Origin: Deinococcus sp. Leaf326
GTDB lineage: Bacteria > Deinococcota > Deinococci > Deinococcales > Deinococcaceae
Assembly (NCBI RefSeq): GCF_001424185.1
Contig: NZ_LMOM01000087.1
Coordinates: forward strand, 62,001-126,000
DNA length: 64,000 nt
Reading direction: 5' to 3'
In this document: piece after piece, positions 43,821 to 54,012 of the stretch
Numbering within the stretch: position 1 is the stretch's first letter
Layout: every line of letters begins with the position of its first letter
Program-made: the position numbers and the translations under genes
The notes under the pieces: generated by a model
Database searches by the model: none
What the model saw: only the letters and a program-made list of their open reading frames with translations
Told to the model about the DNA's origin: nothing

Positions 43821-44684
43821 TCAGCGCGCGCCGAAGTCCTGCACCCAGTAGGTGCGGTAGCTGCTGCTGGCGTTGGCGGCGTACCCCACGCCGAGTTCCT
43901 TGAAGCTGCCGTTCATGATGTTGCGGCAGTGCCCCTCGCTCTTGAGCCAGCCGGCCACAACAGTCTCGGGGGTGGTCTGGCCGGCGGCGATGTTCTCGCC
44001 GATGGTGTACCACTTGTACCCGGTTGCCGTGATGCGCGCGCTGAAGTCGCGGCCGTCCTGGCTGGTGTGGCTGAAGTAGTTCTTGGCGGCCATGTCGGCG
44101 GCGTGCCCCTGCGCGGCCTGTTCGAGCGCGGCGTTGTAGGTCAGCGCGCCGACGGCCGGGAAGGTGGTCGTGCCGCAGGTCTGACCCTGGGCGCGCGCGG
44201 CGTTGGTCAGGGCGAGCACGCGGGCCGCGAAGTCGCCGCTGGGGGTGCTGGGGGCCGGTGTGGGCGTAGGCGTGGGTGTGGGGACAGGCGTGGTCGCCGC
44301 GCTGCGCACCGTGAGGGGAAAGTCGATGAAGGCTGCGGGATTGTTCGCCAGCGCCGCGCGCACGGTGGCGCTGCCCGCCCCGCGCGCCGTGACCAGGCCG
44401 CTCTGGGTCGTGGTCGCCACGCCCGCGTTGCTAGTGGTCCACACGAGCTGTCCGGGAGTGGGGGCCTGGCCGTTCACCTGCACGTTGATCTGTACGGTCT
44501 GGGCCACGTTCAGCGTCATGGCGGCGGCGGTGCCCTGGGCGCTCAGCAGTTCGCTGGCCGGAGTGCTCAGGCCGGTGCCCGTATCGGCGGCGGGTGCAGG
44601 CGTCCCGGTCTGGCTACAGGCGGCCAGCAACAGCAGGAAGGGCAGGGCGAGCAGACGGGCGCGCGGAGAAACGGTCAGGTGCAT
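43821..44684 (-). CDS. CAP-domain lipoprotein with Big_2-like domain
   Basis: This 287-residue protein has a lipoprotein signal (lipobox LAAC near residue 23), a bacterial Ig-like (Big_2) domain (about 52-128: QINVQVNGQAPTPGQLVW then GLVTARGAGSATV), a Thr-Pro repeat linker (about 133-147) and a CAP/SCP domain (about 150-287) with AALEQAAQGHAADMAAKNYFSH, IGENIAAG and GHCRNIM. CAP domains of this type are thought to act on the cell wall or on extracellular targets. The ATG at 44684 is used; a GTG 6 bases upstream is possible. Confidence 0.88.
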   Translation of the reverse strand: MHLTVSPRARLLALPFLLLLAACSQTGTPAPAADTGTGLSTPASELLSAQGTAAAMTLNVAQTVQINVQVNGQAPTPGQLVWTTSNAGVATTTQSGLVTARGAGSATVRAALANNPAAFIDFPLTVRSAATTPVPTPTPTPTPAPSTPSGDFAARVLALTNAARAQGQTCGTTTFPAVGALTYNAALEQAAQGHAADMAAKNYFSHTSQDGRDFSARITATGYKWYTIGENIAAGQTTPETVVAGWLKSEGHCRNIMNGSFKELGVGYAANASSSYRTYWVQDFGAR

Positions 44685-44716
44685 GGGCACAGTAGAGCGC
44701 CCTTTTTCCTCTTAAG

Positions 44717-44823
44717 GATGAATTAAAAATTCTCATCTCTCATCAAGTTCTGGGTGGTTGCAGCACGGCCCAGACGGCGCAAGTGTGTCGTTTTCGGCAT
44801 CAAGCAAAACACATGATTCTCAT
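44717..44823. promoter_or_regulatory. AT-rich divergent promoter region with repeated ATTCTCAT
   Basis: The intergenic region between the CAP lipoprotein and the ABC exporter is unusually AT-rich. ATTCTCAT occurs at 44729-44736 and again at 44816-44823, and the first copy lies in a partly symmetrical GATGA...TCATC element (44717-44737). It could bind a shared regulator of both genes. Confidence 0.35.
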
Positions 44824-44871
44824 TTTTAGGATCGGGACAAGGGCGCACGGGGACAGGCGTAAGCTGCCTCC

Positions 44872-46695
44872 ATGTTCGCGCGCCCCGGCCGTTCCGTCTC
44901 CTCCGTGCCCGGTTCCGGTGAGGGACCGCCGCCCCGGCGCGATCCCCGGCAGCTCATGCGGCTGCTGGCCTTCGCCCGACCCTACCGCGCGTTGTTCGTG
45001 CTGGGGCTTGTCGCTACCCTCATCTCCAGCGGCCTGAATCTGGTGTTTCCGGCCCTGTTCGGACGCCTGATCGACGCCTCCTTCCTGCGGGTGGGCAGCG
45101 CCGACACCGGGCCGCTGGACCGCACGGTGCTGGGCCTGCTGGGCATCTTCGCGCTCTCGGCGCTGTTCGGGGCGGCGCAGGCCTACCTGCTGTCGCGGGT
45201 GGGGGCGGGGGTGGTCGCCGACCTGCGCCGGGCACTGTTCGGGCACCTGCTCACGCTCTCGCCGCGCTTTTTCGGGGATCACAAGACCGGCGACCTCACC
45301 AGCCGCCTCACCTCCGACGTGGGCACGGTCCAGACGGTCACCAGCACGGCTCTGGCACAGCTCGCCGCGCAGTCGGTCAGCCTCGTCGGGGCGGTCGTGC
45401 TCCTTATTCTCACCAGCGCCCGCCTGAGCCTGCTGACCCTGGCGATCATTCCGCTCGTCATCGGGACGGCCGTGCTCATCGGGCGCCGGATCCGCCGCGT
45501 GAGCCGTGAGGTGCAGGACGCCGTCGCCGGGGCCAACGCCAGCGCCGAGGAAGCCATCAGCGGCGTGCGGGTCGTGCAGAGCTTCACCGCCGAGGCGCAA
45601 GAGCGCGGGCGCTACGGCCAGGGCGTGACCCGGAGTTTCCTGGCTGCCCTGCGCCGCGCGCAGCTTCAGGCCCTGATGTCGGGCACCATGAGTTTCCTGG
45701 CCTTCGGGTCGCTGGCGCTGGTGCTGTGGTACGGCGGGCGGCAGGTCATGAGCGGCGCCCTGACCCCCGGCGCGCTCGTCACCTTCCTGTTCTATGCCGC
45801 CCAGGTGGCGGGTACGGTGGCGGCCCTGACCGGCGTCTTCAACCAGTTCCAGGAGGCGCTCGGAGCCTCGGGGCGCATCTTCGAACTGCTCGACGAACGC
45901 AGCGACCTGCCTCAGCCTGCCGCGCCTCTGCCTCTCAAGCGCGCCGAGGGCCGCGTGGCCTTCGTGAACGTGGATTTCCGCTACGGCGACCAGGCGGTGC
46001 TGCGCGGCGTGAACTTGGACGTGCCGGCCGGGCAGGTCGTGGCGCTCGTCGGCCCCAGCGGCGCGGGCAAGAGCACCCTGGTCAACCTCATTCCCCGCTT
46101 CTGGGACGTGTCGTCGGGCACGCTGAGCATCGACGGCCGCGACGTGCGCGACTACGACCTCGCGGACCTGCGTGCCCAGACCGGCCTCGTGCCGCAGGAG
46201 ACCCTGCTATTTTCGGGCACGGTGGCTGAGAACATCCTCTACGGCCGCCCCGACGCCTCGCCGGCCGAGGTCGAGGCCGCCGCGCAGGCCGCCAACGCCC
46301 ACGGCTTCATCACCGCGCTGCCGGAGGGCTACGGCACGCTGGTCGGCGAACGCGGCGTCAAGCTCAGTGGGGGGCAGCGCCAGCGTGTGGCGATTGCCCG
46401 CGCGATTCTCAAGGACCCGCGCATCCTGATCCTCGACGAGGCGACCTCGGCCCTGGACAACGAGTCCGAGGTGCTCGTGCAGTCGGCCCTCGACCGCCTG
46501 ATGGTCGGGCGCACGACCTTCGTCATCGCCCACCGCCTCAGCACCATCCGTAACGCCCACCGGATTCTGGTCATGGACGGCGGCCGGATCGTCGCGGACG
46601 GCACCCACGAGGCCCTGCTGGCGGCAGGTGGGCTCTACCGCGACCTCTACGAGTTGCAGTTCCGCGACACCGAACCGGCCCCGGCCCTGAACTGA
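44872..46695 (+). CDS. ABC exporter (transmembrane and ATPase fused, MsbA-like)
   Basis: This 607-residue half-transporter has six membrane helices (about 35-330) and an ATPase domain (about 365-600) with Walker A GPSGAGKST (394-402), the signature LSGGQ (498-502) and Walker B ILILDEATSALD with Asp522. It would work as a homodimer exporting lipids, drugs or peptides. The ATG is supported by TAAGCT at 44860-44865, 6 bases upstream. It is divergent from the CAP lipoprotein. Confidence 0.93.
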   Translation: MFARPGRSVSSVPGSGEGPPPRRDPRQLMRLLAFARPYRALFVLGLVATLISSGLNLVFPALFGRLIDASFLRVGSADTGPLDRTVLGLLGIFALSALFGAAQAYLLSRVGAGVVADLRRALFGHLLTLSPRFFGDHKTGDLTSRLTSDVGTVQTVTSTALAQLAAQSVSLVGAVVLLILTSARLSLLTLAIIPLVIGTAVLIGRRIRRVSREVQDAVAGANASAEEAISGVRVVQSFTAEAQERGRYGQGVTRSFLAALRRAQLQALMSGTMSFLAFGSLALVLWYGGRQVMSGALTPGALVTFLFYAAQVAGTVAALTGVFNQFQEALGASGRIFELLDERSDLPQPAAPLPLKRAEGRVAFVNVDFRYGDQAVLRGVNLDVPAGQVVALVGPSGAGKSTLVNLIPRFWDVSSGTLSIDGRDVRDYDLADLRAQTGLVPQETLLFSGTVAENILYGRPDASPAEVEAAAQAANAHGFITALPEGYGTLVGERGVKLSGGQRQRVAIARAILKDPRILILDEATSALDNESEVLVQSALDRLMVGRTTFVIAHRLSTIRNAHRILVMDGGRIVADGTHEALLAAGGLYRDLYELQFRDTEPAPALN

Positions 46696-46707
46696 ACGTG
46701 GAGAGCG

Positions 46708-46741
46708 AGCGGCGCGGCCCCGGGAGTGGGGCCGCGCCGCT
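46708..46741. terminator. Perfect GC hairpin between convergent genes
   Basis: A perfect 14-base stem (46708-46721 and 46728-46741) with a 6-base loop separates the exporter and a small acidic protein gene read from the other strand. It can serve both directions. Confidence 0.65.
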
Positions 46742-46753
46742 GCCCTAAGAGGT

Positions 46754-47023
46754 TCAGGCCTCGCTGCTCTCATCGGTGTCGCGGGTGCGGGCCGTGCCGT
46801 CGTCGGCAGTTCCGGTCCGGTCGACCATCGCGCTGCTGCTGAAGATGGCTCCGGGGACGCCCGTCGCGTTGGCGTTGGCGATCACGGGAACGAACGTCTC
46901 CTCGCCCGCGCGCCTCGCCTCGCCCTCGACCGGCGAATTGACCACGTTGCTGCTCTCCTGCTCGACTTCTTCCACACTCTTGCCCAGCGGCTCGTTGCCG
47001 TAGCGGTTCGAATTGTCGGTCAT
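46754..47023 (-). CDS. Small hydrophilic acidic protein of unknown function
   Basis: This 89-residue protein is rich in Glu, Asp, Asn, Ser and Thr, with no hydrophobic core segment beyond a short VPVIANANATGVPGAIF stretch, and looks largely disordered. Such small hydrophilic proteins are frequent in desiccation-tolerant bacteria, but no family can be named. The ATG at 47023 is supported by a minus-strand CAGACT 6 bases upstream. The longer antisense-like extension is not believable. Confidence 0.6.
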   Translation of the reverse strand: MTDNSNRYGNEPLGKSVEEVEQESSNVVNSPVEGEARRAGEETFVPVIANANATGVPGAIFSSSAMVDRTGTADDGTARTRDTDESSEA

Positions 47024-47154
47024 GTCCCCAGTCTGAGAACCGGGCCTCCCGCTTGCGTGAGGGGAGCCTACGTGCGCCTTCATGGCCTGCCCGCCGCCGG
47101 GTCCTGGCCGAGCGCCGCTGTCCGGGGGCGCGAACTCGCTATGCTGGCGCACAG

Positions 47155-47211
47155 ATGAAGGTTCCGTTTTCCGTTCCATTTGCCCGAGCCGAGGGGTCCA
47201 GCCATGAGTGA
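47155..47211 (+). CDS. Possible 18-residue leader peptide overlapping the next gene start
   Basis: TATGCT (47140-47145) lies 9 bases before an ATG opening an 18-codon frame (it begins MKVPFSVPFARAEG) that ends in a TGA inside the next gene, overlapping its first 8 bases. This resembles the leader ORF before rbfA. It could be a coupling leader or a chance frame. Confidence 0.35.
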   Translation: MKVPFSVPFARAEGSSHE

Positions 47212-48314
47212 ACGCAGCGACCAGATTCTGAAGGCCAGTGGCCTGCCGGACCCGTCCCTGGCGGTTCTGGAGCGCGGGGACGCCCTGTTCGTCCTGACGG
47301 CCTCGACCCTGCTGTACCACGACGAGTCCGGCACCCGGCGCGTCACCCTGCGTGACCTCGCCCGGATTCACAGCGACCAGGAGGGCACCCTGCGCGTCGA
47401 GACGCCCGCCGGGACCGCCCTGAGCGCCAGTCTGGTGGGCTTTGACCCGGCCGAGGTCCAGGCCTTCTTCCGGCAGGTGCGCGACGTAACCGCGCAGGCC
47501 AAGCAGGGGCCGGCGGCGAGCCCAGTGCCAACGACCAGCACAGTGCCGACGGCCAGCCCCACGCCGGGCCCGGTCCCCAGCCTCACCAAGTCGGCCGATC
47601 CGGCACCGGCGCCCGCTGCCCGCCCGGTCGTCCATCTGCCCGAGCAGCCGCAGACGGTCGCCGGTCCCGCTTTTCCCGGTGTGGGCACCCAGGGTACGGC
47701 TCCGGCCAGTGCGCCGGCGAGCGCTGCCGCGTCCAGCTCTGCTCCGAAGGTCGTGACGCCGCCGCCGCCCCGTCGGCAGGCGGGTGGGGCGCCCGCAGGG
47801 GCTGCGCCGGCCTCCGCCCCAGGGACGTCCAGTCAGAAGCAGGCAGGCCAGAAGGCGCCCGCCCAGAATCCGGGAAGCCAGAAACAACCGCCGGCTCCCC
47901 AGGCGGCCCCAGCGCCAGCCGCTTCCAGGCCGTCGGCCACGCCATCTACCGTCCTGCCGGTGCCAAGTGGGCCAGCCCCCACTACACTCGTCGCCGCAGC
48001 CGCCCCGGCCGAAGCGCCGCAGGCTGCGTCCCTGTCCACGGTGTCGGCCCCCCTGGGCGACGCCCAGGCCGATCTGCTGGCGCAGGCGGGCTCGGTGGCG
48101 GGCCTCGGCGGGCGCCTGCGCCTCCTGGCCGTGATCCTGATGCTCGCGGCCCTGGGGCTGGCGTACTTCCTGTATACCGCCGAAACGCCTCAGCCCCTGA
48201 ACGCCCTGTGGGTCATCGTCGCTGGGGGCGTGGGCGCGGTCGCGCTGACGGTCCTCGCTGCCCTGACCCGTCTGCTCGCCACCCTGGCGCAGGTCGTCGG
48301 GTCGCGGGGGAACG

Positions 48315-48325
<11 letters not shown>
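47204..48325 (+). CDS. Unknown protein with Pro/Ala-rich linker and two C-terminal membrane helices
   Basis: This 373-residue protein has a structured N-terminal domain (about 1-100) with strands such as [23 protein letters not shown] that resemble a PH-like fold. A long Pro/Ala/Thr/Gln-rich linker (about 105-270) follows, then two membrane helices (about 305-323 and 335-358). It is probably anchored by its C-terminus with the N-terminal domain in the cytoplasm. I recognise no family. The stop overlaps the lysK start by 11 bases, so they are cotranscribed. Confidence 0.65.
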
Positions 48326-49418
<1,093 letters not shown>

Positions 49419-49428
49419 GGGCCGTCGT

Positions 49429-51180
49429 ATGACCCCAGTCCTGTTGTTGCTGGCGCTGTTTGTCGTTGCGCTGGTGCTGTTCGCCACCGAGTGGTTGCCG
49501 GTCGACGTAACGGCCCTATGCCTGCTGGGGGCGCTGCTGCTGCTGGGGCTGCTGACCCCGGCCGAGGCGTTCGCGGGGTTCGGCAGCGATACGGTGCTCA
49601 CGCTGGCGAGCCTCTTTATTCTCACCCAGGTCCTGCTGCGGGCCGGCGTCATCGAGTGGATCGGGACTGCCCTGACCCGGCGCGTACGCAGCGCTCCGCG
49701 TCTGCTCCGGGCCATGCTGGGGACGGTGGCAGGCGTGAGCGCCTTTACCAGCAACACGGCGACCACGGCGGTGTTCCTGCCAGTCGTCTCGGGCGTGTCG
49801 CGCCGCGCGGGGCTGCCGGCCAGCCGCGTCCTCATGCCTCTGGCCTTTTCCAGCATCCTGGGCGGCACGGTTACCGTGATCGGCACGAGCACCAACCTCG
49901 TGGTGTCGGGCGCGCTGCCGGCCAGCGGGTTGCGGCCCCTGGGCTTTTTCGAGCTGGCCTGGGTGGGCGTGCCGGTGGCGGTCGCCGGCCTGCTGTACCT
50001 GTTTTTCGTTGCGCCCCGGCTACTGCCCGTACGGGACGCCGCCGCCCAGGACACGCTGCGTCCTTACCTCGCTGACCTCACCGTGGCGGCGGGCAGTCCC
50101 CTGATCAGCCAGACGCTGCGCACGGGCAACCTGGGCCGCGACCACGGCCTGACCGTGGTGTCGGTGGACCGCGCCGGGCAGATGTTCTCTGCCCCCGGGG
50201 CCGAGTTCCGGATCGAGGAGGGCGACCGTCTGGCCGCCGAGGGGCCCACCGAGCGCATCCTGGCGGCCCGCACCCACCTGGGACTGGTGAGCCACGGCGA
50301 ACGCCGGCAGCAGGAGGAGCGGCCCGGAGAGGCCCGGCTGGTCGAGGTGGCCGTGCTGCCGGGCGCGCCTGTGCTCGGGCGCACGCTGCGCGAGTCGCGC
50401 TTCCGCGAGCGCTACGGGTGCAGCGTCCTGGCCCTGCACCGCCGCTCGCGGCCCGAGGCCCACCTGGGCCGGGTACGGGTGCAGGTGGGCGACGTGCTGC
50501 TGGTGCAGGGGCCGGCCGAACGGGTCTCGGCCCTCGGGGACGCGCTGGTGGTCCTGGGTGACCTGACCGAGCAGCAGCGCGACCTTCGCCGGGCGCCGCT
50601 GGCCCTTCTGCTGTTCGCCGGAGCGGTCCTGGCCGGGGCGACCGGCCTGCTGCCGCTGGGGGTCGCAGTGGTGGTGGCCGTGGCCCTCGCGCTGGCCCTG
50701 CGCCTGATCTCGCCCGAGGAAGCCTACCGCAGCGTCGAGTGGCCGGTAATCGTGCTCGTGGCCTGCATGCTGGCCTTCGGGGGCGCGTTCGAGGACACGG
50801 GCGCGGCCCGGGTCATCACCGGGGCACTCTCGGGCGTGCTCGAGCCGCTGGGCCCGTATGGTCTGCTCGGAGCGCTATTCGTGGTGACGGTGGTCCTGAC
50901 CCAGCCCATGAGCAACCAGGCCGCGGCTCTGGTCATGTTGCCCCTCACCATCGGCACGGCCCAGACGCTGGGGTACGATCCCCGGCCCTTCGTGATCGGC
51001 ATCACGATCGCGGCGAGCAACTCCTTCATCACTCCGCTGGAACCCTCCTGCATGCTCGTGTACGGCCCCGGCCGCTACACTTTTTTCGACTTCGTGCGGG
51101 TGGGCCTGGGCCTGACCCTCCTGACCTTTGCAGTGTCCATGTTCGTCATTCCACTCGTGTGGCCCTTTCAGTCTCCGTGA
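49429..51180 (+). CDS. SLC13/DASS-type transporter with RCK_C domains
   Basis: This 583-residue protein has two sets of membrane helices (about 1-195 and 385-583), each with the SNT motif of dicarboxylate/sulfate transporters (TSNTATTAVFLP; TQPMSNQAAALVMLP). Between them are two TrkA-C (RCK_C) cytoplasmic domains (about 205-290 and 295-375), which usually bind ligands and gate transport. Sulfate, phosphate or a dicarboxylate are candidate substrates. It follows lysK by 10 bases and precedes comF by 7, so all three may share a transcript. Confidence 0.88.
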   Translation: MTPVLLLLALFVVALVLFATEWLPVDVTALCLLGALLLLGLLTPAEAFAGFGSDTVLTLASLFILTQVLLRAGVIEWIGTALTRRVRSAPRLLRAMLGTVAGVSAFTSNTATTAVFLPVVSGVSRRAGLPASRVLMPLAFSSILGGTVTVIGTSTNLVVSGALPASGLRPLGFFELAWVGVPVAVAGLLYLFFVAPRLLPVRDAAAQDTLRPYLADLTVAAGSPLISQTLRTGNLGRDHGLTVVSVDRAGQMFSAPGAEFRIEEGDRLAAEGPTERILAARTHLGLVSHGERRQQEERPGEARLVEVAVLPGAPVLGRTLRESRFRERYGCSVLALHRRSRPEAHLGRVRVQVGDVLLVQGPAERVSALGDALVVLGDLTEQQRDLRRAPLALLLFAGAVLAGATGLLPLGVAVVVAVALALALRLISPEEAYRSVEWPVIVLVACMLAFGGAFEDTGAARVITGALSGVLEPLGPYGLLGALFVVTVVLTQPMSNQAAALVMLPLTIGTAQTLGYDPRPFVIGITIAASNSFITPLEPSCMLVYGPGRYTFFDFVRVGLGLTLLTFAVSMFVIPLVWPFQSP

Positions 51181-51187
51181 GGTCCTG

Positions 51188-51832
51188 ATGTCTCCCGATG
51201 CCCGTTCCACTCTCGGTGACTGGTTGCGTGCTCTGCTGCCACGCCCCTGCCCTGGCTGCGGCGCGCAGCTCGGTACGGCGGCGGGCCTGTGCGCCGCGTG
51301 CCGCGCGGCCCTGCGTGTGCGGACCGAGAGTCACTCGCCATTGAGTGGGCGCGTGACCCCTCATCTCCTGAGCTGCGGGCCGTATCAGGGCGTGGCCCGG
51401 CGCAGCGTGCGGGCCCTGAAGTACGGCGGCGCGCGCGAGGTGGCCGTGCCGCTGGGCGAGCTGCTCGCCGCCGCGGTCCCCCCAAGCTGGAACGTGGCGG
51501 CGGTGGTGCCGGTGCCCCTGCACCCGGCCCGACAGCGGGAGCGCGGCTACAACCAGGCGGAACTGCTGGCGCGGGCCATTGCCCACCGCTTGGGCGTGCC
51601 CTGCGTGCCGGCGCTGGAACGCACCCGCGCCACTGCCCAGCAGGCCCGGCAACAGGTCGGGGACCGGCAGGCCAACCTCGCTGGGGCCTTCCGGGTGTGC
51701 GGCGCGCTGCCTCCAGGGACCGTGCTGCTCGTCGACGATGTGGCGACCACCGGCAGCACGCTGCTGGCCTGCCGCGACGCTCTGCTCGCCGCCGGCCCAC
51801 GCGAGCTGCGGTATGCAGTCGTCGCGCGCTGA
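51188..51832 (+). CDS. comF: ComF-family phosphoribosyltransferase-like protein
   Basis: This 214-residue protein has an N-terminal zinc ribbon (CPGCGAQ and LCAACRA) and a phosphoribosyltransferase-like domain with PVPLHPARQRERGYNQAELLAR and the PRPP-type loop TVLLVDDVATTGST. ComF is needed for natural transformation, where it interacts with DNA-processing proteins in the cytoplasm. It is transcribed after the SLC13 transporter, apart from comEA-comEC. It is convergent with the DUF1684 gene. Confidence 0.92.
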   Translation: MSPDARSTLGDWLRALLPRPCPGCGAQLGTAAGLCAACRAALRVRTESHSPLSGRVTPHLLSCGPYQGVARRSVRALKYGGAREVAVPLGELLAAAVPPSWNVAAVVPVPLHPARQRERGYNQAELLARAIAHRLGVPCVPALERTRATAQQARQQVGDRQANLAGAFRVCGALPPGTVLLVDDVATTGSTLLACRDALLAAGPRELRYAVVAR

Positions 51833-51835
51833 GCC

Positions 51836-51860
51836 GGCCTTCAGAGCTGCTCTGGAGGCC
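51836..51860. terminator. Hairpin between comF and the DUF1684 gene
   Basis: An 11-pair stem with one T-G wobble (51836-51846 against 51850-51860) lies just after the comF stop, before the convergent gene. No T-run is present. Confidence 0.5.
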
Positions 51861-51919
51861 TGTGGAGGTGCCCGCCGTTGCCCCGGTGGGAGAAACCGCT
51901 CAGCCGGCGGGCCGGAGGC

Positions 51920-52492
51920 TTACTGCGCCGTCTGGGGCAGCCGCTCGCCGGCGCGCACGGCCACGCCCAGGCGGTTGCCGGCGGGGGGCAGGGGACAGGT
52001 CCAGCCGTCGCCGTAGGCGCAGTAGGGATGGTAGGCGAGGTTGAAGTCGAGCTGCACGAGCGCTTCGCCGCCGGGACCACGCGATACCGGGGCGTCGAGA
52101 TACCGGCCCGCGCCGTAGGTCTCCGGGCCGCTGGTGGCGTCACGGAAGGGAATGAATACGCGCGCCGGGTCCTGCTCGCCGAGGGGCGCGAAGACGCTCA
52201 GCAGCTGCTCGCCGCCGGGCAGCGGGAGGCGCACCCGCCCGGCAAGGGCCATCTGGCGTGGCTGGCCGGTGCTCGTCTCCAGCGTGACCTCGCCCGCGTC
52301 CTGCGCGCTGGGCGCTTCCAGCGGCGCGCCCAGGGCCCAGGTCTCGTCGGGGGCGTAGTAGCTCAGCCCCTGGAACCGGCCCAGCGCCTCTCCCTGAATG
52401 GGGCCGCGCCCGGCCGCGAAATGCTCGTCCTTGCGGCGGCGGAACTCGGTGATCGCTCCGGCGTGCAGGTCGCCCGGCGCTCCGGCGCTCAC
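51920..52492 (-). CDS. DUF1684 protein
   Basis: This 190-residue protein carries the DUF1684 signature: a helix with FRRRKDEHFA near residue 18, FQGLSYYAPDETWALGAPL, and the C-terminal LDFNLAYHPYCAYGDGWTCPLPPAGNRL. The family's function is unknown; it is predicted cytoplasmic. The GTG start overlaps the S4-protein stop (GTGA), so the two are coupled. Confidence 0.85.
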   Translation of the reverse strand: MSAGAPGDLHAGAITEFRRRKDEHFAAGRGPIQGEALGRFQGLSYYAPDETWALGAPLEAPSAQDAGEVTLETSTGQPRQMALAGRVRLPLPGGEQLLSVFAPLGEQDPARVFIPFRDATSGPETYGAGRYLDAPVSRGPGGEALVQLDFNLAYHPYCAYGDGWTCPLPPAGNRLGVAVRAGERLPQTAQ

Positions 52493-52707
52493 CAGTCCAC
52501 CTCCACGCGCTGCCCCGCGTACTCGACGACGTCGCCCCGGCGCAGCTTTTTGCGCCTCCGGGTCTCGATGTCGCCGTTCAGGCGGACCTCGCCGCCCTGC
52601 ACGCGGAACTTGGCCTCACCGCCGGTTTCCACCAGCCCGCGCAGTTTCAGAAAACTCTGCAGGTCGATGGTATCGGCGTCGTCGGGGGTCTGGGCATAGC
52701 GGGTCAT
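52489..52707 (-). CDS. S4-domain RNA-binding protein (YaaA/RlbA type)
   Basis: This 72-residue protein is a single S4 domain: SFLKLRGLVETGGEAKF, VRLNGDIETRRRKKLRRGDVVEYAG. Small S4 proteins of this kind are thought to bind rRNA or tRNA. A minus-strand TACCCT (52715-52720) lies 7 bases before the ATG, giving a leaderless operon with the DUF1684 gene. Confidence 0.88.
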   Translation of the reverse strand: MTRYAQTPDDADTIDLQSFLKLRGLVETGGEAKFRVQGGEVRLNGDIETRRRKKLRRGDVVEYAGQRVEVDW

Positions 52708-52735
52708 GCCGGCCAGGGTAGCAGGGGCGCGCGGA

Positions 52736-53491
52736 TCAGGGTGTGGTTGGCGTGGTCCCGGGCGGAGTCGTTGCGGGAGGCGACGTGACGGGCGGCACGG
52801 TTGCGGGCGGGGTCGCCCCGGGGGTCGTGGGGGTCGGCGTGGTTGCTGGGGCTGTGGCGGGCGCCGCAGCTGGAGGGGTCGCGGACGCGGGGGTGGCCGT
52901 TGAGGCGGGCGCAGGGGTGGCTGGCGTGGCCTGTGCCGGAGCCGCGTTCAGGGCGGTGGTGTACTGCGCGCTGAACAGCCGCAGGTCGGCGTCGTCCACC
53001 TTGCGGTCCTGGTTCAGGTCGCCGTATTGCGGCGAGGTCTTGCCGAAGTTCTCCATCAGCAGGGCGAGGTCGGCAAGGTCGACAGCGCCGTCGCCGTTCA
53101 GGTCCGCGCCCCCGAACCGTTTCTGCGCGGCCTCGGGAGTCCAGGCCGTGAGCTTGAACTCGTCCTGAAGCTGCCGCCGCACTGCCTCGGTCAACGTGAG
53201 TGGCCCCTGCGGGTTGAACTCCAGGCGCCGTTCGCCGCCCACCACGACCACCCGCGCCGACACGTCGGGGTTGAAAGGGGCGTCGCTGACCCCGACGCCT
53301 CCCAGCGTCAGGGTCGGCCCCGAGCTGTCGTCGAGGGTAAAGGGCACCTCGCGCGTCGAGAGGGCGGCCAGGGCGGCCAGGGTCGCCTGCCGCATCGCCT
53401 CGCCCTGGGGCCGCAGCTTGAGGCCCACCGCGCCCGCCTGTGCCAGTAGCGCCGCCGCCAGCAGCGCGCCCATCCGCGCGGCGCGGCGCAT
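52736..53491 (-). CDS. Secreted protein with a type I dockerin domain
   Basis: This 251-residue protein has a signal peptide (about 1-21), an unknown beta-rich domain (about 25-115), and a dockerin pair of Ca-binding loops: DLNGDGAVDLAD (130-141) and DLNQDRKVDDAD (158-169), both with the full Asp-Asn-Asp-Asp pattern. A Thr/Pro/Ala-rich tail (182-251) ends the protein. Dockerins normally bind cohesin domains on a partner. The ATG overlaps the upstream stop (TGATG) so it is the last gene of a three-gene operon. No enzyme domain is attached. Confidence 0.85.
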   Translation of the reverse strand: MRRAARMGALLAAALLAQAGAVGLKLRPQGEAMRQATLAALAALSTREVPFTLDDSSGPTLTLGGVGVSDAPFNPDVSARVVVVGGERRLEFNPQGPLTLTEAVRRQLQDEFKLTAWTPEAAQKRFGGADLNGDGAVDLADLALLMENFGKTSPQYGDLNQDRKVDDADLRLFSAQYTTALNAAPAQATPATPAPASTATPASATPPAAAPATAPATTPTPTTPGATPPATVPPVTSPPATTPPGTTPTTP

Positions 53492-54012
53492 CAGCGCTTC
53501 TCCCGCGCCGCGCGGATGGCGTCGCGCAGGGCCGTGGGGTCGGTGATGAGGGTCACGGCCGGATCACCCGGAGCAGGGGAGGAAGTGCTGGTCGTCGCCG
53601 CACTCCCCGCGGGCGACACCGAAACCGCTCCGTTCGTGACCGGGTACAGCCCCTGGTTGAAGCCCACGAGCGGGCTGTCGGCGCGGCGGCTATACAGCAG
53701 GACGAAGACCTCCTGGCCGCCGCCCAGGGCCGGCAGGTCCTGCACGCCCTGGAGAAAGAACAGCGCGGGCTGGCCCAGGTGCTGCGGCAGGCTGGCGGCG
53801 TCGCCGGCCACCGTCTCGGTGACAGTCAGTGGATAGACCGTGTAGGTCACGTCGCCCTCTTTGGCCGTGGTCGGCGTGCCGAGGGTCGCGCGCACGATCA
53901 CCTCGGCCTTCTGGGCCTGCTGCGCCAGGGTCAGGGGAGTGACGGCCGTCGCCCCGGCCACGGCGGACCACAGGGTCAGCGCGGCGGCGCCCGCCAGCAG
54001 CGCCCGCTTCAT
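53491..54012 (-). CDS. Secreted protein of unknown function in the dockerin operon
   Basis: This 173-residue protein has a signal peptide (1-21, MKRALLAGAAALTLWSAVAG) and a beta-rich body (about 30-140) in which alternating strands such as AEVIVRATLG and VTYTVYPLTVTETV are followed by Gly-rich turns, with ALFFLQGVQDLP near residue 84. I do not recognise the family. The ATG overlaps the upstream stop by 4 bases (ATGA) and its stop overlaps the dockerin gene's start, so it is the middle gene of a tight operon. Confidence 0.75.
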   Translation of the reverse strand: MKRALLAGAAALTLWSAVAGATAVTPLTLAQQAQKAEVIVRATLGTPTTAKEGDVTYTVYPLTVTETVAGDAASLPQHLGQPALFFLQGVQDLPALGGGQEVFVLLYSRRADSPLVGFNQGLYPVTNGAVSVSPAGSAATTSTSSPAPGDPAVTLITDPTALRDAIRAAREKR

